Source: Candidatus Latescibacterota bacterium | GTDB taxonomy: Bacteria; Latescibacterota; UBA2968; UBA8231 | Direction: 5' to 3' | Assembly: GCA_022820485.1 (NCBI GenBank) | Contig: JAJEFJ010000014.1 | Span: 98,630 to 162,629 of the forward strand | Length of the DNA stretch: 64,000 nucleotides | Shown here: piece by piece, positions 8,465 through 18,309 of the stretch | Position numbering within the stretch: the first letter of the stretch is position 1 | Layout of the letters: each line of letters begins with the position of its first letter | Made by a program: the position numbers and the translations under genes | The notes under the pieces: model-generated | Databases searched by the model: none | What the model was told of the DNA's origin: nothing | What the model saw: the letters and a program-made list of their open reading frames with translations, nothing else

Positions 8465-10026
8465 TCGAGGTCGTATTCCTTTAGCTTCCGGTAGAGTGTG
8501 CGAGTACTGATGCCGAGGAGTGCCGCGGCCTTCCGGCGATTGCCGCCGACGCGGTCGAGAGCCTGTTCGATGGCTTCCCGCTCGCGGTCTTTGAGCGAGG
8601 GCAAAGGCTCAATAGCTGCGTTTTCGGGGACGCGTATTGCCGCGGGGTCTTGGGAGTCTGGGGGATGATAAGGGGTGTCCTCAACCGGATAGATCGGTTC
8701 CTCGGGCCCAACCGGTCGAACGGCCCTTGGTGCTACGGGGGGCGCAGAGGACGGCATCACGGAGGCATTGCGCTCGACCGCGGCTCTTAGCTCGGCGACC
8801 TCGCGCTTGAGATCTAAGAGCGCAAAGTAGATCAACTCGCGCTCGGATTGGTCCGGCGTCTTGTTGGTTGGCACGGGCAAATGGCGCGTGGGCTGGATCC
8901 CGAGATGGGGCACTAGGTCTTCGGGTTCGACGAGGGCACGCGGAGCGAGGAACACTAAGTGCTCAATTAGGTTGCGCAACTCGCGCACATTGCCAGGCCA
9001 AGCATAGTTTTGCAAAAGATCCAGCGCCGCCGCCGAGAACCCTTCTAGACGGCTCTTGTTGTCTTGGGTCAACTCGCTGATGAAGTGCTCGATCAAGAGG
9101 GGAATGTCCTCGGCTCGGCGGCGCAGCGGCGGAATGTCGAGCTCGACGACCTTGAGCCGGTGGTATAGGTCGAGGCGAAACTCGCGCTGGTCCACCGCCT
9201 GTTGTAGATCGCGGTTGGTCGCGGCGATCACGCGCAGGTCCACCGAGACCGGCGCGTTGCCGCCGATGCGGACCACCTCGCGCTGCTCGAGGACCCGCAA
9301 GAGGCGCACTTGCGCCGCCAGCGACATCTCGCCGATTTCGTCTAGAAAGACCGTTCCGTTGTCCGCTTGTTCAAAGATACCTCGGTACTGGGCACGGGCA
9401 TCGGTGAAGGCCCCCTTCTCGTGCCCGAAGAGTTCGTTCTCCAGCAGATTCTCCGGGATGGCACCGCAGTTGAGCGGGCGGAAAGGACGTTCGCGTCGGC
9501 TGCTGTAGCGATGTAGGGCTTCGGCAACTAAGTCCTTGCCCGCGCCGCTTTCGCCCGTCAGGAGGATAGAGGAAACTGGCGTTGGTGCCACGATTAAGAT
9601 GCGTTCGCGCAGTTGGCGCATTAAGGACGACTGACCTACTAGTTCGGCCCCGTGCAAAAAGTCCCCTCGCTCTAGTAGCTGGTCCAGATGTTGACGCAGG
9701 ACTGCGGCCTCAAAGGGCACGGCAACTTGGTCTTTGAGCGGCGAACCCCACAAAAGTCGGTCCCAATTTTCATCGGCGTTGCCCAAGCCTAGCATGGGAA
9801 CATCGCGGTACTGGTCGAGCGCGGCGACGCCCTCTGCGAGGACGGCGGGCGGAAGTTCCAGATCAAAGGCGACCAGATCCACTCCGCGCCGCAGTAGCCG
9901 CCCAAGCGCATCGCTGTTAGCCGCGCTGAGTACGCGCAGCCGCATGTCGTGGACTGCGGACTTGAACTCTGCTTCCAACTCTGCTCGCTGGGTCAGGAGC
10001 AGAATGTGACGTTGAGTTGAGGCCAT
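8461..10026 (-). CDS. Sigma54-dependent transcriptional activator with degenerate receiver domain
   Basis: 521 residues, NtrC-type. Residues about 6-115 fold like a receiver domain with D55 at the phosphorylation position. The paired acidic residues after strand 1 are replaced by TQ (12-13), and the conserved lysine before PF is V103, so phosphorylation is doubtful. The AAA+ domain (about 125-365) has Walker A GESGAGKD (158-165), the sigma54-contacting GAFTDA loop (205-210), Walker B FLDEIGE (227-233) and arginine-finger regions. A Fis-type helix-turn-helix ends the protein (about 485-520). It lies 22 bases after the TPR gene and overlaps the HtrA gene by 4 bases. Confidence 0.93.
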   Translation of the reverse strand: MASTQRHILLLTQRAELEAEFKSAVHDMRLRVLSAANSDALGRLLRRGVDLVAFDLELPPAVLAEGVAALDQYRDVPMLGLGNADENWDRLLWGSPLKDQVAVPFEAAVLRQHLDQLLERGDFLHGAELVGQSSLMRQLRERILIVAPTPVSSILLTGESGAGKDLVAEALHRYSSRRERPFRPLNCGAIPENLLENELFGHEKGAFTDARAQYRGIFEQADNGTVFLDEIGEMSLAAQVRLLRVLEQREVVRIGGNAPVSVDLRVIAATNRDLQQAVDQREFRLDLYHRLKVVELDIPPLRRRAEDIPLLIEHFISELTQDNKSRLEGFSAAALDLLQNYAWPGNVRELRNLIEHLVFLAPRALVEPEDLVPHLGIQPTRHLPVPTNKTPDQSERELIYFALLDLKREVAELRAAVERNASVMPSSAPPVAPRAVRPVGPEEPIYPVEDTPYHPPDSQDPAAIRVPENAAIEPLPSLKDREREAIEQALDRVGGNRRKAAALLGISTRTLYRKLKEYDLE

Positions 10027-10048
10027 GATATGCTCTGCTGGCGTCGCT

Positions 10049-13000
10049 TCAGTTGAGGGTTTCTAGCTGGCGGCGCAGGGCATCGATCCGCTCGCGGGCT
10101 ATCTGTCCCTGCGGACTCTGGCCCCCTTCGCGCCGTGTGATGCGCTCGTAGATGGTCATGGCCGTGGCGTGTTCGCCCAGCGATTCGTGACAGCGGGCGC
10201 GCTGGAAATCCGCCGAGGTGATCCACATGCTGAGTCCTTGGCTACCGTGGTAACTGACTTTGTAATAGGCTTGGATAGCCTTGCGGTACTCGCCCATGTT
10301 CTGATAGGATTCGCCGATGTAAAACCGGGCTTCTGAAGCACTGTTGCCATCGAGTAACTGTTGGGACAGTAGTTCGTCTAGCTGTTCAATGGCTTGAGCG
10401 TATTGGCCCTTATTCTTGAGGATGATACCCAGTTCGAGCTGGATCTCGATGGCTTTGGGGTGCTCGGGGTACTGGCTCAATAGCTGCTCGGCCACTTGGT
10501 GCGCGGCCTCGTACTCGTGGGCACTCTGGTAGCTTTTAATCAGTTTCCACATTGCATCTTGGGCCTGATCACTACTGACTTCTGGCGCGTCCAAGGCGTG
10601 TTTGTAGGCTCCTGCCGCTTGCAGGAAGTTGCGCAGCGAAAAGTGGTAGTCCCCGAGGCGCAGGTAGGCATCGGCTACCTGAGGACTCGTCGGATACTCT
10701 CGTACAAAGCGCGATATGGCTTCCAATGCGAACGCCGCCCCCTCCTCGCTGGGCGTCGCCTTGTTGCGCTTCCACAGCGTTATAGCCATCCAATAGGCCC
10801 CGTCGTCGGCCCACGTGCCTCCTTGCTTTTCCACCTCTTGAAACAGTTCGTACGCCTTTTTGTAGTTGCCAGCCTGCAAATAGTAATTCCCTTCTTCAAC
10901 CCGGAAGTGTTGACGCCACTCTGTTTCTTCCTTGAACCGCTTGGCAAACTGCTTGGCGGCCTTGCGCCCTTCCTCTATGCGCTTGAGTTGGAACAAAGAG
11001 AGGACGGCTTGTCCGTAGATTAGGGCGTCCTCGCTTTGCTTCAGCAAGGGCTGATAGAGTCGGTAGGCTTGTTTGTATTGCTGGCGGGCAAAGGCGATGT
11101 GGCCGGCCCGCGTCGAGGCTTCGGTTGCCAATCCACTGGAGGCAAATTCTTGGCTGACCTTGCGGAAGAGCCGAAAGGCGTCATCTTCCTGACCTAACCT
11201 CAGTTGCAGTACCGCTTGGGCGAAGTAGATGCTGTCTAATCCCGCCGGGTTAGGCTCTTCGGCGAGTATTTGCCGATAGGTCTCCATGGCCTCGCCATAG
11301 CGGTTGAGATGGTGGTAAGCCCGGCCAATTCGTCGAAGAATCGGCCCCCTGTCGTCGGAAATGGTCGAGTTGGAAACCAACGGTTGATACAGCTCGATGG
11401 CGGCGGCGTACTGGCCGAGCTGAAAATAGGTGTCGCCCAACAGTTTCTGGGCGGCGCGGCGCTCGGGAAAGGCCGGGTAGCCCCAGCGCAACTCTTGCAG
11501 TCGGGCAATGGCTTCTTGGGTCCGCTCCTGCGCTAGGCGGATATGGCCTAGTTCAAAGAGCACCGGTGCCGTCAGTGGACTATTGGGATAGTCTCGCAGA
11601 ACGCGCTCGAGCAAATCGGCCGCTGCTTTGTGTTGGCCCTTTTGCACTAGGCAAAGACTCTTGCCGTATAGAGCGTGGGGGACGAGTGGACTGTCAGAAG
11701 AGAGCCGGCGAAGCTGATCGTAGGCCGCAATGGCCCCGTCGAACCAAGTGCTATCGGTCGCTCCGAGTTGGCGGCGGGCATCGCCTAGCTGCAAAAGGGC
11801 TTGGTCTAGATGGTCCCTTCGCCCCTCGGAAAACTCGGCGACGAAAGAGGCAAACCCCTCTTCGAGTGCTAATAACCGCAGCGAGTCGGGACGGTCCTCG
11901 GCTTCGAGTTTAATGAGGCTAAGTCGTGCGCGCCGGGTCCATGTGTTGTCGGTGGGGGCTTGTTCGACGAGAGTAGTACTATCGCCGGGGACTTGCTCGG
12001 TGAGAATGCTGTCGGCGGGGGCTTGCCCGACGAGAACGCGGTATTCCCGTAGGGCTAGAGCCCGCAGTGAATCCGCGCTGGCAGGCTGCGCCTCTAGCTG
12101 GCGTTGACGGGCGAGTCGAAGCAGACTTTCGGCCAGAAAGTACTGCGCCTCGTCGTTGTAGGGATCGTCTGGATAGGCCGTGGCATAGTGTTTGAAAAAT
12201 TGGGCAGCAGTTACAAAATCGTGATGCGAGAACAGCACTCGGGCGACCGCTAGCTGCACTAGCTGACGCGACTTGCCGCTCAACTCATCGAGCCCAGCTT
12301 TTTGCAAGGCCCGGTTGAGGCCGACCGGGTCCAAGACGGTAAATTCGCGCAGATATTCGATTCGCTGGCGAACCTCCTCGCTCTGGCGGTCAGCGGGGAA
12401 GAGTTCGAGGAAGGCCACGTACTCGCGCAGCGCCGCACGCGGTTGTCCACTTTGTTCAAAGGTTCGGGCGAGGGCGAATTGCGCTTTGGTTGCTACCTCG
12501 TCTTGGCTTGAAGCTAGCTGTCGATAGAGGGAGATGGCTTCTTGGTAGTAGTCGGTTGAGGCGTAGAGTGCGGCGAGTTCAAAGCGCACGGCGTTGGCAT
12601 CGGCGACCCCATCGGCTTCCCGTAGGTAGCGGCGGTACCAAGTTATCGCGCGGCTATGGAAAGCGGTGGCCCCCTCTCCGAAAGTCAATAACCGCAGCGA
12701 ATCGGGGCTGTCCTCGGCTTCGCTGTCGCCGCGTCGCTTGTAGAGGGCACCTAGTTCCCTCAGCGCACTAATGGCTTCGGGGCTGTCGCCGGTTTGGATC
12801 AATCCTTGAAAAAGGCCTACTGCACGGGCGAATTGTCCGGCTTGGCCCAGAACGATGGCCCGGCCTAGCTGCGCCTTGAGGTAAGCGGGGTGACCGGGTT
12901 GGAGCATGGCGCTCAGCTTGTCGTAATGGGCGATAGCTTCGCGCGTCTGATGACTCTGGCGGCGAGCGTCGGCCAGCCCGAGGAGTGCGCTTTCTTTGAG

Positions 13001-13843
13001 AGCGCGGTCACCGACTTTGTTAAAGGCTCGCTGATAGGCGTCTCCAGCTTGGCTAAAAAGGCCCGAGTTATAGAGATAGTCTGCGCGATCTAGATGGGCG
13101 CTGTCGGCCTGCGCCGCCCGGGGAAAGCGCCGCTCCAGCGACTTGAATTGCTTCTCCGCGGTTTCCTTATTGTCCATAAAGAGCGCGATACGCCCTCCAA
13201 GGAGCAGGGCGCTAGGAGCGAGAGAAGGCGATGGTTTAGTGGCGGCGATTTGCCCGAGGAGTTGTTGGGCTTCTGCGGCTCGACCAGCGGCAAAGCGCAA
13301 CTGAGCCAGCCGATAGCGCGCCAAATGCGCTTGATCGGACCTCGCGTAATCGGCCAGCAGACGTCCATAAGCAGCTTCGGCTTGCCGCAAATTTTCGGCG
13401 CGGGTATAATTAGCCGCGGCCTCGATCAAGGCATTGGCGGCGAATTCGCTGGCGCTGAAACGACGCTGCAACTCTTCGTATGATCGGGCCGCCAGCAGGT
13501 ATTGACCTTGCTCGGCCAAACAAGCCGCTCGCTCGCGCCGTGCGTTGGCGGCGTTCAACAAGTGATCGGGATGTTCGAGATAGAACGTCTCGTAGGCTGG
13601 CACCGCTAGGTCGCAACGGCCGCTTTGGCGGTACGCCCGCGCCAGCATCAGTCGGGCCTCGGCTAGCTGCGGGCTATCGGGATAATTGCGAACAAACTCG
13701 GCAAATAACCCGGCGGCCGTGGCATAGTCGCCGGCATCCCGGAAGAGGTTGCGGGCCAGTTTGAAGTCGTCCTCTGCGCTCGTTTGCGCCCAACTCTGAG
13801 TGTTTAGGCCGAGGAAAAGCACTAATATCAATTTTGGAAACAT
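10049..13843 (-). CDS. Large exported TPR-repeat protein
   Basis: The chosen ATG at 13843 gives 1264 residues with a clean signal peptide (MFPKLILVLFLGL...QSWAQ) and a GAGAG-like ribosome site (bases read GAGAGTT) 6-8 bases upstream. The frame is open 40 codons further but that part lacks signal character. Nearly all of the rest is tetratricopeptide-type helical repeats of 34-40 residues (for example LARAYRQSGRCDLAVPAYE), like YbgF/BamD-type or outer-membrane-associated TPR scaffolds. Three low-complexity insertions rich in PDSLRLL and EQxPxDS interrupt the array. It is the first gene of the minus-strand run leading to ccm. The specific partner is unknown. Confidence 0.87.
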   Translation of the reverse strand: MFPKLILVLFLGLNTQSWAQTSAEDDFKLARNLFRDAGDYATAAGLFAEFVRNYPDSPQLAEARLMLARAYRQSGRCDLAVPAYETFYLEHPDHLLNAANARRERAACLAEQGQYLLAARSYEELQRRFSASEFAANALIEAAANYTRAENLRQAEAAYGRLLADYARSDQAHLARYRLAQLRFAAGRAAEAQQLLGQIAATKPSPSLAPSALLLGGRIALFMDNKETAEKQFKSLERRFPRAAQADSAHLDRADYLYNSGLFSQAGDAYQRAFNKVGDRALKESALLGLADARRQSHQTREAIAHYDKLSAMLQPGHPAYLKAQLGRAIVLGQAGQFARAVGLFQGLIQTGDSPEAISALRELGALYKRRGDSEAEDSPDSLRLLTFGEGATAFHSRAITWYRRYLREADGVADANAVRFELAALYASTDYYQEAISLYRQLASSQDEVATKAQFALARTFEQSGQPRAALREYVAFLELFPADRQSEEVRQRIEYLREFTVLDPVGLNRALQKAGLDELSGKSRQLVQLAVARVLFSHHDFVTAAQFFKHYATAYPDDPYNDEAQYFLAESLLRLARQRQLEAQPASADSLRALALREYRVLVGQAPADSILTEQVPGDSTTLVEQAPTDNTWTRRARLSLIKLEAEDRPDSLRLLALEEGFASFVAEFSEGRRDHLDQALLQLGDARRQLGATDSTWFDGAIAAYDQLRRLSSDSPLVPHALYGKSLCLVQKGQHKAAADLLERVLRDYPNSPLTAPVLFELGHIRLAQERTQEAIARLQELRWGYPAFPERRAAQKLLGDTYFQLGQYAAAIELYQPLVSNSTISDDRGPILRRIGRAYHHLNRYGEAMETYRQILAEEPNPAGLDSIYFAQAVLQLRLGQEDDAFRLFRKVSQEFASSGLATEASTRAGHIAFARQQYKQAYRLYQPLLKQSEDALIYGQAVLSLFQLKRIEEGRKAAKQFAKRFKEETEWRQHFRVEEGNYYLQAGNYKKAYELFQEVEKQGGTWADDGAYWMAITLWKRNKATPSEEGAAFALEAISRFVREYPTSPQVADAYLRLGDYHFSLRNFLQAAGAYKHALDAPEVSSDQAQDAMWKLIKSYQSAHEYEAAHQVAEQLLSQYPEHPKAIEIQLELGIILKNKGQYAQAIEQLDELLSQQLLDGNSASEARFYIGESYQNMGEYRKAIQAYYKVSYHGSQGLSMWITSADFQRARCHESLGEHATAMTIYERITRREGGQSPQGQIARERIDALRRQLETLN
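11871..11906. repeat. 36-base in-frame dispersed repeat, copy 1
   Basis: This 36-base stretch matches 12687-12722 at 33 of 36 positions in the same orientation and codon frame. On the coding (minus) strand it encodes an AEDxPDSLRLL peptide inside the TPR protein. The high DNA identity between sites 800 bases apart, in otherwise diverged TPR sequence, points to recent duplication or an inserted mini-element. A weaker relative lies near 12052-12095. Confidence 0.6.
12687..12722. repeat. 36-base in-frame dispersed repeat, copy 2
   Basis: Partner of the copy at 11871-11906, with three mismatches. It encodes the same AEDxPDSLRLL peptide in the TPR protein. Both copies sit in loops between TPR helices, where an extra peptide can be tolerated. 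Confidence 0.6.
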
Positions 13844-13929
13844 ATCAACTCTCAAGAGTATGCCAATCTGACACGTAAGTAACAGGCTAGAGTGTAGAAT
13901 ATAGTAAAATGCGGTCAAGGTGTGCAGCG

Positions 13930-14787
13930 ATGGAGAGTCTGCTAGTCGAAAAAGCATACGCAAAAATAAACTTGGGGATTAAAATTGTCGGTCGCCGCCC
14001 CGATGGCTACCACGATATCCTCAGTGTGGCTCAATGCGTGGACTTAGCGGACGTCTTGTACTTTGAATTAGCTTCCTCCGATCAATTGACCTGTAGCCTC
14101 GATAGCCTATCGACGGGGCCAGACAACTTGGTGTGCCGCGCAGTCAATGCCTTTCATGCTCAACTTGACCGCCCAGCTCAGCCGTTCCGCATCCACCTAA
14201 AAAAGAACATACCCATAGGCGCGGGCCTAGGCGGGGGCAGCGCCGACGCGGCCGCGACCCTGCGAGCACTCAATCGCTTCTATGACCAGCCATGCTCGAA
14301 CGTAGATCTCCGCCAGATCGCCGCCACCCTTGGCTCGGATATTCCCTTTCTGGTGGAAGGCGGCACCGCTCTATTGAGAGGCCGCGGCGAGATACTCGAA
14401 GCGCTGAGCTGGGAGGGCAAGGTCTTTTACGTGCTGGCGTACCCCGAGGTCGAGATCAGTACGGCGTGGGCTTATGGCCAACTCGGCCCCATCTTGACAG
14501 AAAATTCTCCCTATTTTAACTTTATTGTTTCCCTGAGCGGCGGGTGCGTTGACCACGACAGGTTATTCGAAGTGCTGGAGAACGACTTCACGCCCGCGGT
14601 AGAGCGCACCTATCCCATCGTCGCAGAACTTCGTTCTCAACTGGACCGAGTTGGCGCCCGCGCCACGTTGATGTCGGGCAGCGGCTCCACTGTTTACGGT
14701 ATCTTCGACGACCGGAAGACCGCCTCTCAGGCGCAAAGCGCACTGCAAAGGCAAGGTTGCCGGTCTTTTTTATGTCAGCCGGTCTAG
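13930..14787 (+). CDS. ispE: 4-diphosphocytidyl-2-C-methyl-D-erythritol kinase
   Basis: IspE phosphorylates CDP-methylerythritol in the cytoplasmic MEP isoprenoid pathway. 285 residues from the chosen start, the normal family length. Visible GHMP-kinase features: AKINLG near 11-16 with the conserved lysine, the glycine-rich ATP loop PIGAGLGGGSADAA (95-108), and catalytic-site GSDIPF (D137). The C-terminal MSGSGSTVYGIF motif matches GHMP motif 3. The frame opens 7 codons earlier (13909), but MESLLVEKAYAKINLG is the usual beginning. It is divergent from the TPR gene across an 86-base gap, so it starts a new plus-strand transcription unit. Confidence 0.94.
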   Translation: MESLLVEKAYAKINLGIKIVGRRPDGYHDILSVAQCVDLADVLYFELASSDQLTCSLDSLSTGPDNLVCRAVNAFHAQLDRPAQPFRIHLKKNIPIGAGLGGGSADAAATLRALNRFYDQPCSNVDLRQIAATLGSDIPFLVEGGTALLRGRGEILEALSWEGKVFYVLAYPEVEISTAWAYGQLGPILTENSPYFNFIVSLSGGCVDHDRLFEVLENDFTPAVERTYPIVAELRSQLDRVGARATLMSGSGSTVYGIFDDRKTASQAQSALQRQGCRSFLCQPV

Positions 14788-14817
14788 CTCGGGGAAGTGC
14801 GAGGCATAGAGATAGGT

Positions 14818-14892
14818 AGCCCGGTCGTTCAATTGGTAGGACAACGGATTTTGGTTCCGTTTATCGAGGTTCGAGTCCTCGCCGGGCTGCCA
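14818..14892 (+). tRNA. tRNA-Gln (anticodon TTG)
   Basis: 75 bases fold as a complete cloverleaf. The acceptor AGCCCGG pairs with CCGGGCT. The D-stem is GTTC/GGAC, the anticodon stem ACGGA/TCCGT encloses a 7-base loop TTTTGGT with anticodon TTG, and the T-stem is CGAGG/CCTCG around TTCGAGT. A discriminator G and an encoded CCA end the gene. It sits between ispE and rplY on the same strand. Confidence 0.95.
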
Positions 14893-14936
14893 TTATGCCA
14901 TTGATATTTGATCGAGTCTTTTGAGGAGATGCTCCG

Positions 14937-15635
14937 ATGCCGCAAGTTCCACTACAGATCCAAGCGCGCGAGCAGGTCGCGCTCAAAGTCCAGTCCCGCC
15001 AAGAGCAGGGCAAGGGTCCCGTGGGCCAGATGCGTCGCCTACAGGGCCAGTTGCCCGGGGTGATCTACGGTCATAATCAGCCCGCTGAGTCCTTTAAGAC
15101 GGATGCCCATAGCTTGGAGCTCATCCTGAGCAAAGGCGGACAAAACGCCATCATCTTGATTGAGCACGAAGAGCCTGATAGAGCTCCTGAGCAGGCCCTG
15201 ATTCGCGACGTCCAATACCACAAGGTCCGCGGCCATGTGCTGCACTTAGACCTTTTGCGCATCGATCCGAGCGAGACGCTGCGCGCCAATGTTCCGATCC
15301 TGACTGAGGGGGAGCCCGAAGGGGTCCGCAACGAGGGCGGGGCTTTGCAGCAGGCGCTGACTGCAATCGAAATGGAGTGCGTCGTTTCGGAAATGCCCTC
15401 CGCGATGGTAATCGACATCTCTGAGTTGGTCATCGGCGATAGCCTGCACGTGAGCGATCTCATTGACCAAGAGCCGCGCATTACCACCGACCCAGACCGC
15501 ACGATTGTCAATATCTTGGCCCCGCGCTTGATCACTGAGGAGGAAGAAGCCGAGGAGGTCGAAGGAGAAGAGGTCGAAGGAGAGGAAGGCGAAGGCGGCG
15601 AGGCCGGCGAAGGCGACGAGGCCGGCGAAGAGTAG
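14937..15635 (+). CDS. rplY: 50S ribosomal protein L25/general stress protein Ctc
   Basis: 232 residues of the long L25 (TL5/CTC) type: an N-terminal 5S rRNA-binding domain (about 10-105, with GKGPVGQMRRLQGQLPGVIY and YHKVRGHVLHLDLLRID) and the C-terminal beta domain (about 106-195). The last about 35 residues are a Glu/Gly-rich low-complexity tail encoded by near-repetitive GAG/GGC codons at 15535-15632. Ribosome site GAGGAG stands 8-9 bases before the ATG. The adjacent pth gene is the classic partner of rplY. Confidence 0.94.
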   Translation: MPQVPLQIQAREQVALKVQSRQEQGKGPVGQMRRLQGQLPGVIYGHNQPAESFKTDAHSLELILSKGGQNAIILIEHEEPDRAPEQALIRDVQYHKVRGHVLHLDLLRIDPSETLRANVPILTEGEPEGVRNEGGALQQALTAIEMECVVSEMPSAMVIDISELVIGDSLHVSDLIDQEPRITTDPDRTIVNILAPRLITEEEEAEEVEGEEVEGEEGEGGEAGEGDEAGEE

Positions 15636-15637
15636 GT

Positions 15638-16195
15638 TTGCAAGTAGCCTTGGGTTTGGGAAATCCCGGTGTGCGCTACGCGTCAACGCGGCACAACATA
15701 GGATTTATGGTGGTGGATCACCTAGCGGCCCGCTGTGGTGTTGACTGGCAGCATCAAGCAGACATACAGGGCCAAGTCGTCCGAGTAGTGCTGGGCGGTC
15801 GGGAAGTGCTCTTGGCCAAGCCCCAAGCCTATATGAACCGCAGTGGTTCGACCGCAGCGGCCCTTTGCGCCCAATGGGAGGTGCCTCCCGAAGACGTGTT
15901 GGTCATCTTCGACGACTTCCTGCTCGACTTCGGGCGTTTGCGCTTTCGCCGTGGCGGCAGTGATGGTGGGCACAACGGTCTGGCTTCGGTTCTCGAAGCG
16001 CTCAACACGGAAGCCGTACCGCGCCTGCGCCTAGGAATCGGCATCCCACCCGCAGACGCGGACGTCGTTGACTACGTACTGGATCCGTTTTCCCCAGAAG
16101 ACGAGGTAGAAGACTTGATTGAGCGCGGACATATGGCGCTCGAAGTGTACTACGCCGAAGGCATCGAGGCGGCCATGAACAAGTTCAACGGTTAA
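15638..16195 (+). CDS. pth: Peptidyl-tRNA hydrolase
   Basis: Pth releases peptides from prematurely dissociated peptidyl-tRNA in the cytoplasm. 185 residues, normal length. Motifs: [20 protein letters not shown] (catalytic H at about residue 19, N9 in GLGNPG), [10 protein letters not shown], and [10 protein letters not shown] with D93-type and N-containing active-site loops. The start is a TTG (15638) only two bases after the rplY stop; no ATG fits, since the family motif begins within five residues. Likely coupled to rplY translation. Confidence 0.93.
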   Translation: MQVALGLGNPGVRYASTRHNIGFMVVDHLAARCGVDWQHQADIQGQVVRVVLGGREVLLAKPQAYMNRSGSTAAALCAQWEVPPEDVLVIFDDFLLDFGRLRFRRGGSDGGHNGLASVLEALNTEAVPRLRLGIGIPPADADVVDYVLDPFSPEDEVEDLIERGHMALEVYYAEGIEAAMNKFNG

Positions 16196-16230
16196 AAAGA
16201 AACGTAGTCGAGGGAGGGTTACAAACGCAT

Positions 16231-18270
16231 ATGGAAATTTGGACAAGCGCAGCGCCATTCATTGGTCTGGGCGGTTTGCTTTGCTCGCTCCTGCTGTACT
16301 TTTACATCAAAAAGTCTCCGGCGGGCACTCCAGAGATGGTGGAAATTTCAGAGGCTATCCACGAGGGCGCGATGGCCTTTCTCAAACGCGAGTACACCAT
16401 CCTCGCCGGGTTTATCGTCATCGTTTTCGTCCTCCTTTTTGCCTTCGTCGGAGCCCATACCGCGTACGCTTTCTTGGCGGGAGCCGTTTGCTCCATTTTG
16501 GCCGGTTATACCGGCATGAAGGCGGCCTGCCACGCCAATGTTCGCACCGCCCAAGCGGCCAACCAGCACGGCCAAGGGCCGGCGCTGAACATCGCTTTTT
16601 CAGGGGGTGCCGTGATGGGACTTGCCGTGGCTGGCTTGGGACTCTTCGGCGTTGGAGCACTGGCCAGCGCTATTGGTATCTGGGACGATATAAGCCAAGC
16701 ACCTACGATCAATGGCTTCGCTATGGGGGCCTCTTCGATTGCTCTTTTCGCGCGCGTTGGTGGCGGCATCTTCACCAAGACCGCGGATGTGGGTGCCGAC
16801 TTGGTGGGCAAAGTAGAGGCGGGGATTCCCGAGGACGATCCCCGCAATCCGGCCGTCATCGCCGACAACGTCGGCGACAACGTCGGCGATGTCGCTGGCA
16901 TGGGTGCCGATATCTTTGAATCGTACGTCGGATCGGTCATTGCTACCATTGCCATTGCCGCCACCGCGTCCGCATCACTGCTGGCCACGCTCGCTCCCAA
17001 TATCTCCGATCCGACCGAGGCGAAACTTGCGGCAATGAGCTTCCCGCTGATCGTCATCACGATCGGTATCGTCGCGTCGCTTTTGGGCGTGTTGATGGTG
17101 CGGATACTGCAGAATTTCGACCCCGGTGCCGCATTGCGCTACTCGACTTGGGTTGCAGCCGCACTCATGATTTTGGGTGCTTGGTGGGTCGCCGGGACAA
17201 TCGGCCTATCCAATCAGCCGGTGTGGGCACTGTGCGCGGGCTGTTTGGCCGGGATCGCGATTGGCCTTTTTACCGAGTACTACACCGGCGGCAAACCCAT
17301 CCGCACCATCGCTGAAACCTCTAAGACTGGCGTGGCGACCAATATTATTTCCGGCTTGGCCATAGGCATGGAGAGCGTCGTCTTGCCGACCTTGGGGATC
17401 GTCATCGCCATTGGCTTGGCCTTCCACTTTGCCGGGCTTTTTGGGATTGGGATCGCCGCTGTCGGTATGCTGGCCACCGTGGGTATCACCATGTCGGTTG
17501 ACGCCTATGGTCCCATCGCCGACAACGCCGGCGGCATTACCGAAATGGCGGGCTTGGGCGAAGACACGCGCAAGATCACCGATGGTCTCGACTCACTCGG
17601 CAACACGACCGCGGCCATGGGCAAGGGATTTGCCATTGGTTCGGCAGCGTTGACGGCCTTGGCGCTTTTTTCGGCCTATTCCTCCGCTATTGAGACCGCA
17701 ACCGGTGAGCCGATCGTCATTGACGTGACTACGCCGATTGTCGTCGGCGGGCTTTTTATCGGCGCGATGATTCCCTACCTAGCGGCCTCCATTACCATGA
17801 CCTCGGTCGGCAAGGCCGCCTTCAAGATGGTCGAGGAAGTCCGGCGTCAGTTCCGCGAGATCGAGGGCCTGATGGAAGGCAAAGCCAAGCCCGATACCCG
17901 GCGTTGCGTGGAGATCAGCACGACCGCGGCCCTGCGCGAAATGATTCTACCGGGCCTGTTGGCGGTGTTGGCTCCGGTCGCGGTTGGGTTCGGTCTCGGC
18001 CCCGTCGCCTTGGGCGGCATGCTCGCCGGGGCGACGGTCAGCGGCGTCTTGTTGGCACTGATGATGGCCAACAGCGGCGGGGCTTGGGACAACGCCAAAA
18101 AGTGGATCGAAGAGGGCCATTTGGGGGGCAAAGGATCTGACCCCCACAAAGCCGCGGTCGTCGGCGATACGGTCGGCGACCCATTCAAGGACACTTCGGG
18201 GCCGTCGCTAAACATACTCATCAAGCTGATGTCGGTGATATCTCTCGTCCTAGCACCGCTTTTCGTCTGA
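16231..18270 (+). CDS. hppA: Membrane-bound ion-pumping pyrophosphatase
   Basis: 679 residues with about 16 membrane helices, matching the M-PPase family. It hydrolyses pyrophosphate to pump H+ or Na+ across the inner membrane. The catalytic loops are clear: [20 protein letters not shown], then [19 protein letters not shown], later [13 protein letters not shown] and a C-terminal [17 protein letters not shown]. The segment [16 protein letters not shown] has Ala where K+-independent enzymes have Lys, so the K+-dependent subclass is expected. H+ versus Na+ specificity cannot be settled here. A GGGAGGG ribosome site precedes the ATG. Confidence 0.95.
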   Translation: MEIWTSAAPFIGLGGLLCSLLLYFYIKKSPAGTPEMVEISEAIHEGAMAFLKREYTILAGFIVIVFVLLFAFVGAHTAYAFLAGAVCSILAGYTGMKAACHANVRTAQAANQHGQGPALNIAFSGGAVMGLAVAGLGLFGVGALASAIGIWDDISQAPTINGFAMGASSIALFARVGGGIFTKTADVGADLVGKVEAGIPEDDPRNPAVIADNVGDNVGDVAGMGADIFESYVGSVIATIAIAATASASLLATLAPNISDPTEAKLAAMSFPLIVITIGIVASLLGVLMVRILQNFDPGAALRYSTWVAAALMILGAWWVAGTIGLSNQPVWALCAGCLAGIAIGLFTEYYTGGKPIRTIAETSKTGVATNIISGLAIGMESVVLPTLGIVIAIGLAFHFAGLFGIGIAAVGMLATVGITMSVDAYGPIADNAGGITEMAGLGEDTRKITDGLDSLGNTTAAMGKGFAIGSAALTALALFSAYSSAIETATGEPIVIDVTTPIVVGGLFIGAMIPYLAASITMTSVGKAAFKMVEEVRRQFREIEGLMEGKAKPDTRRCVEISTTAALREMILPGLLAVLAPVAVGFGLGPVALGGMLAGATVSGVLLALMMANSGGAWDNAKKWIEEGHLGGKGSDPHKAAVVGDTVGDPFKDTSGPSLNILIKLMSVISLVLAPLFV

Positions 18271-18309
18271 GGGATGTGCCCCAGACCAGAACCCAGAAAG
18301 CGCAATACA

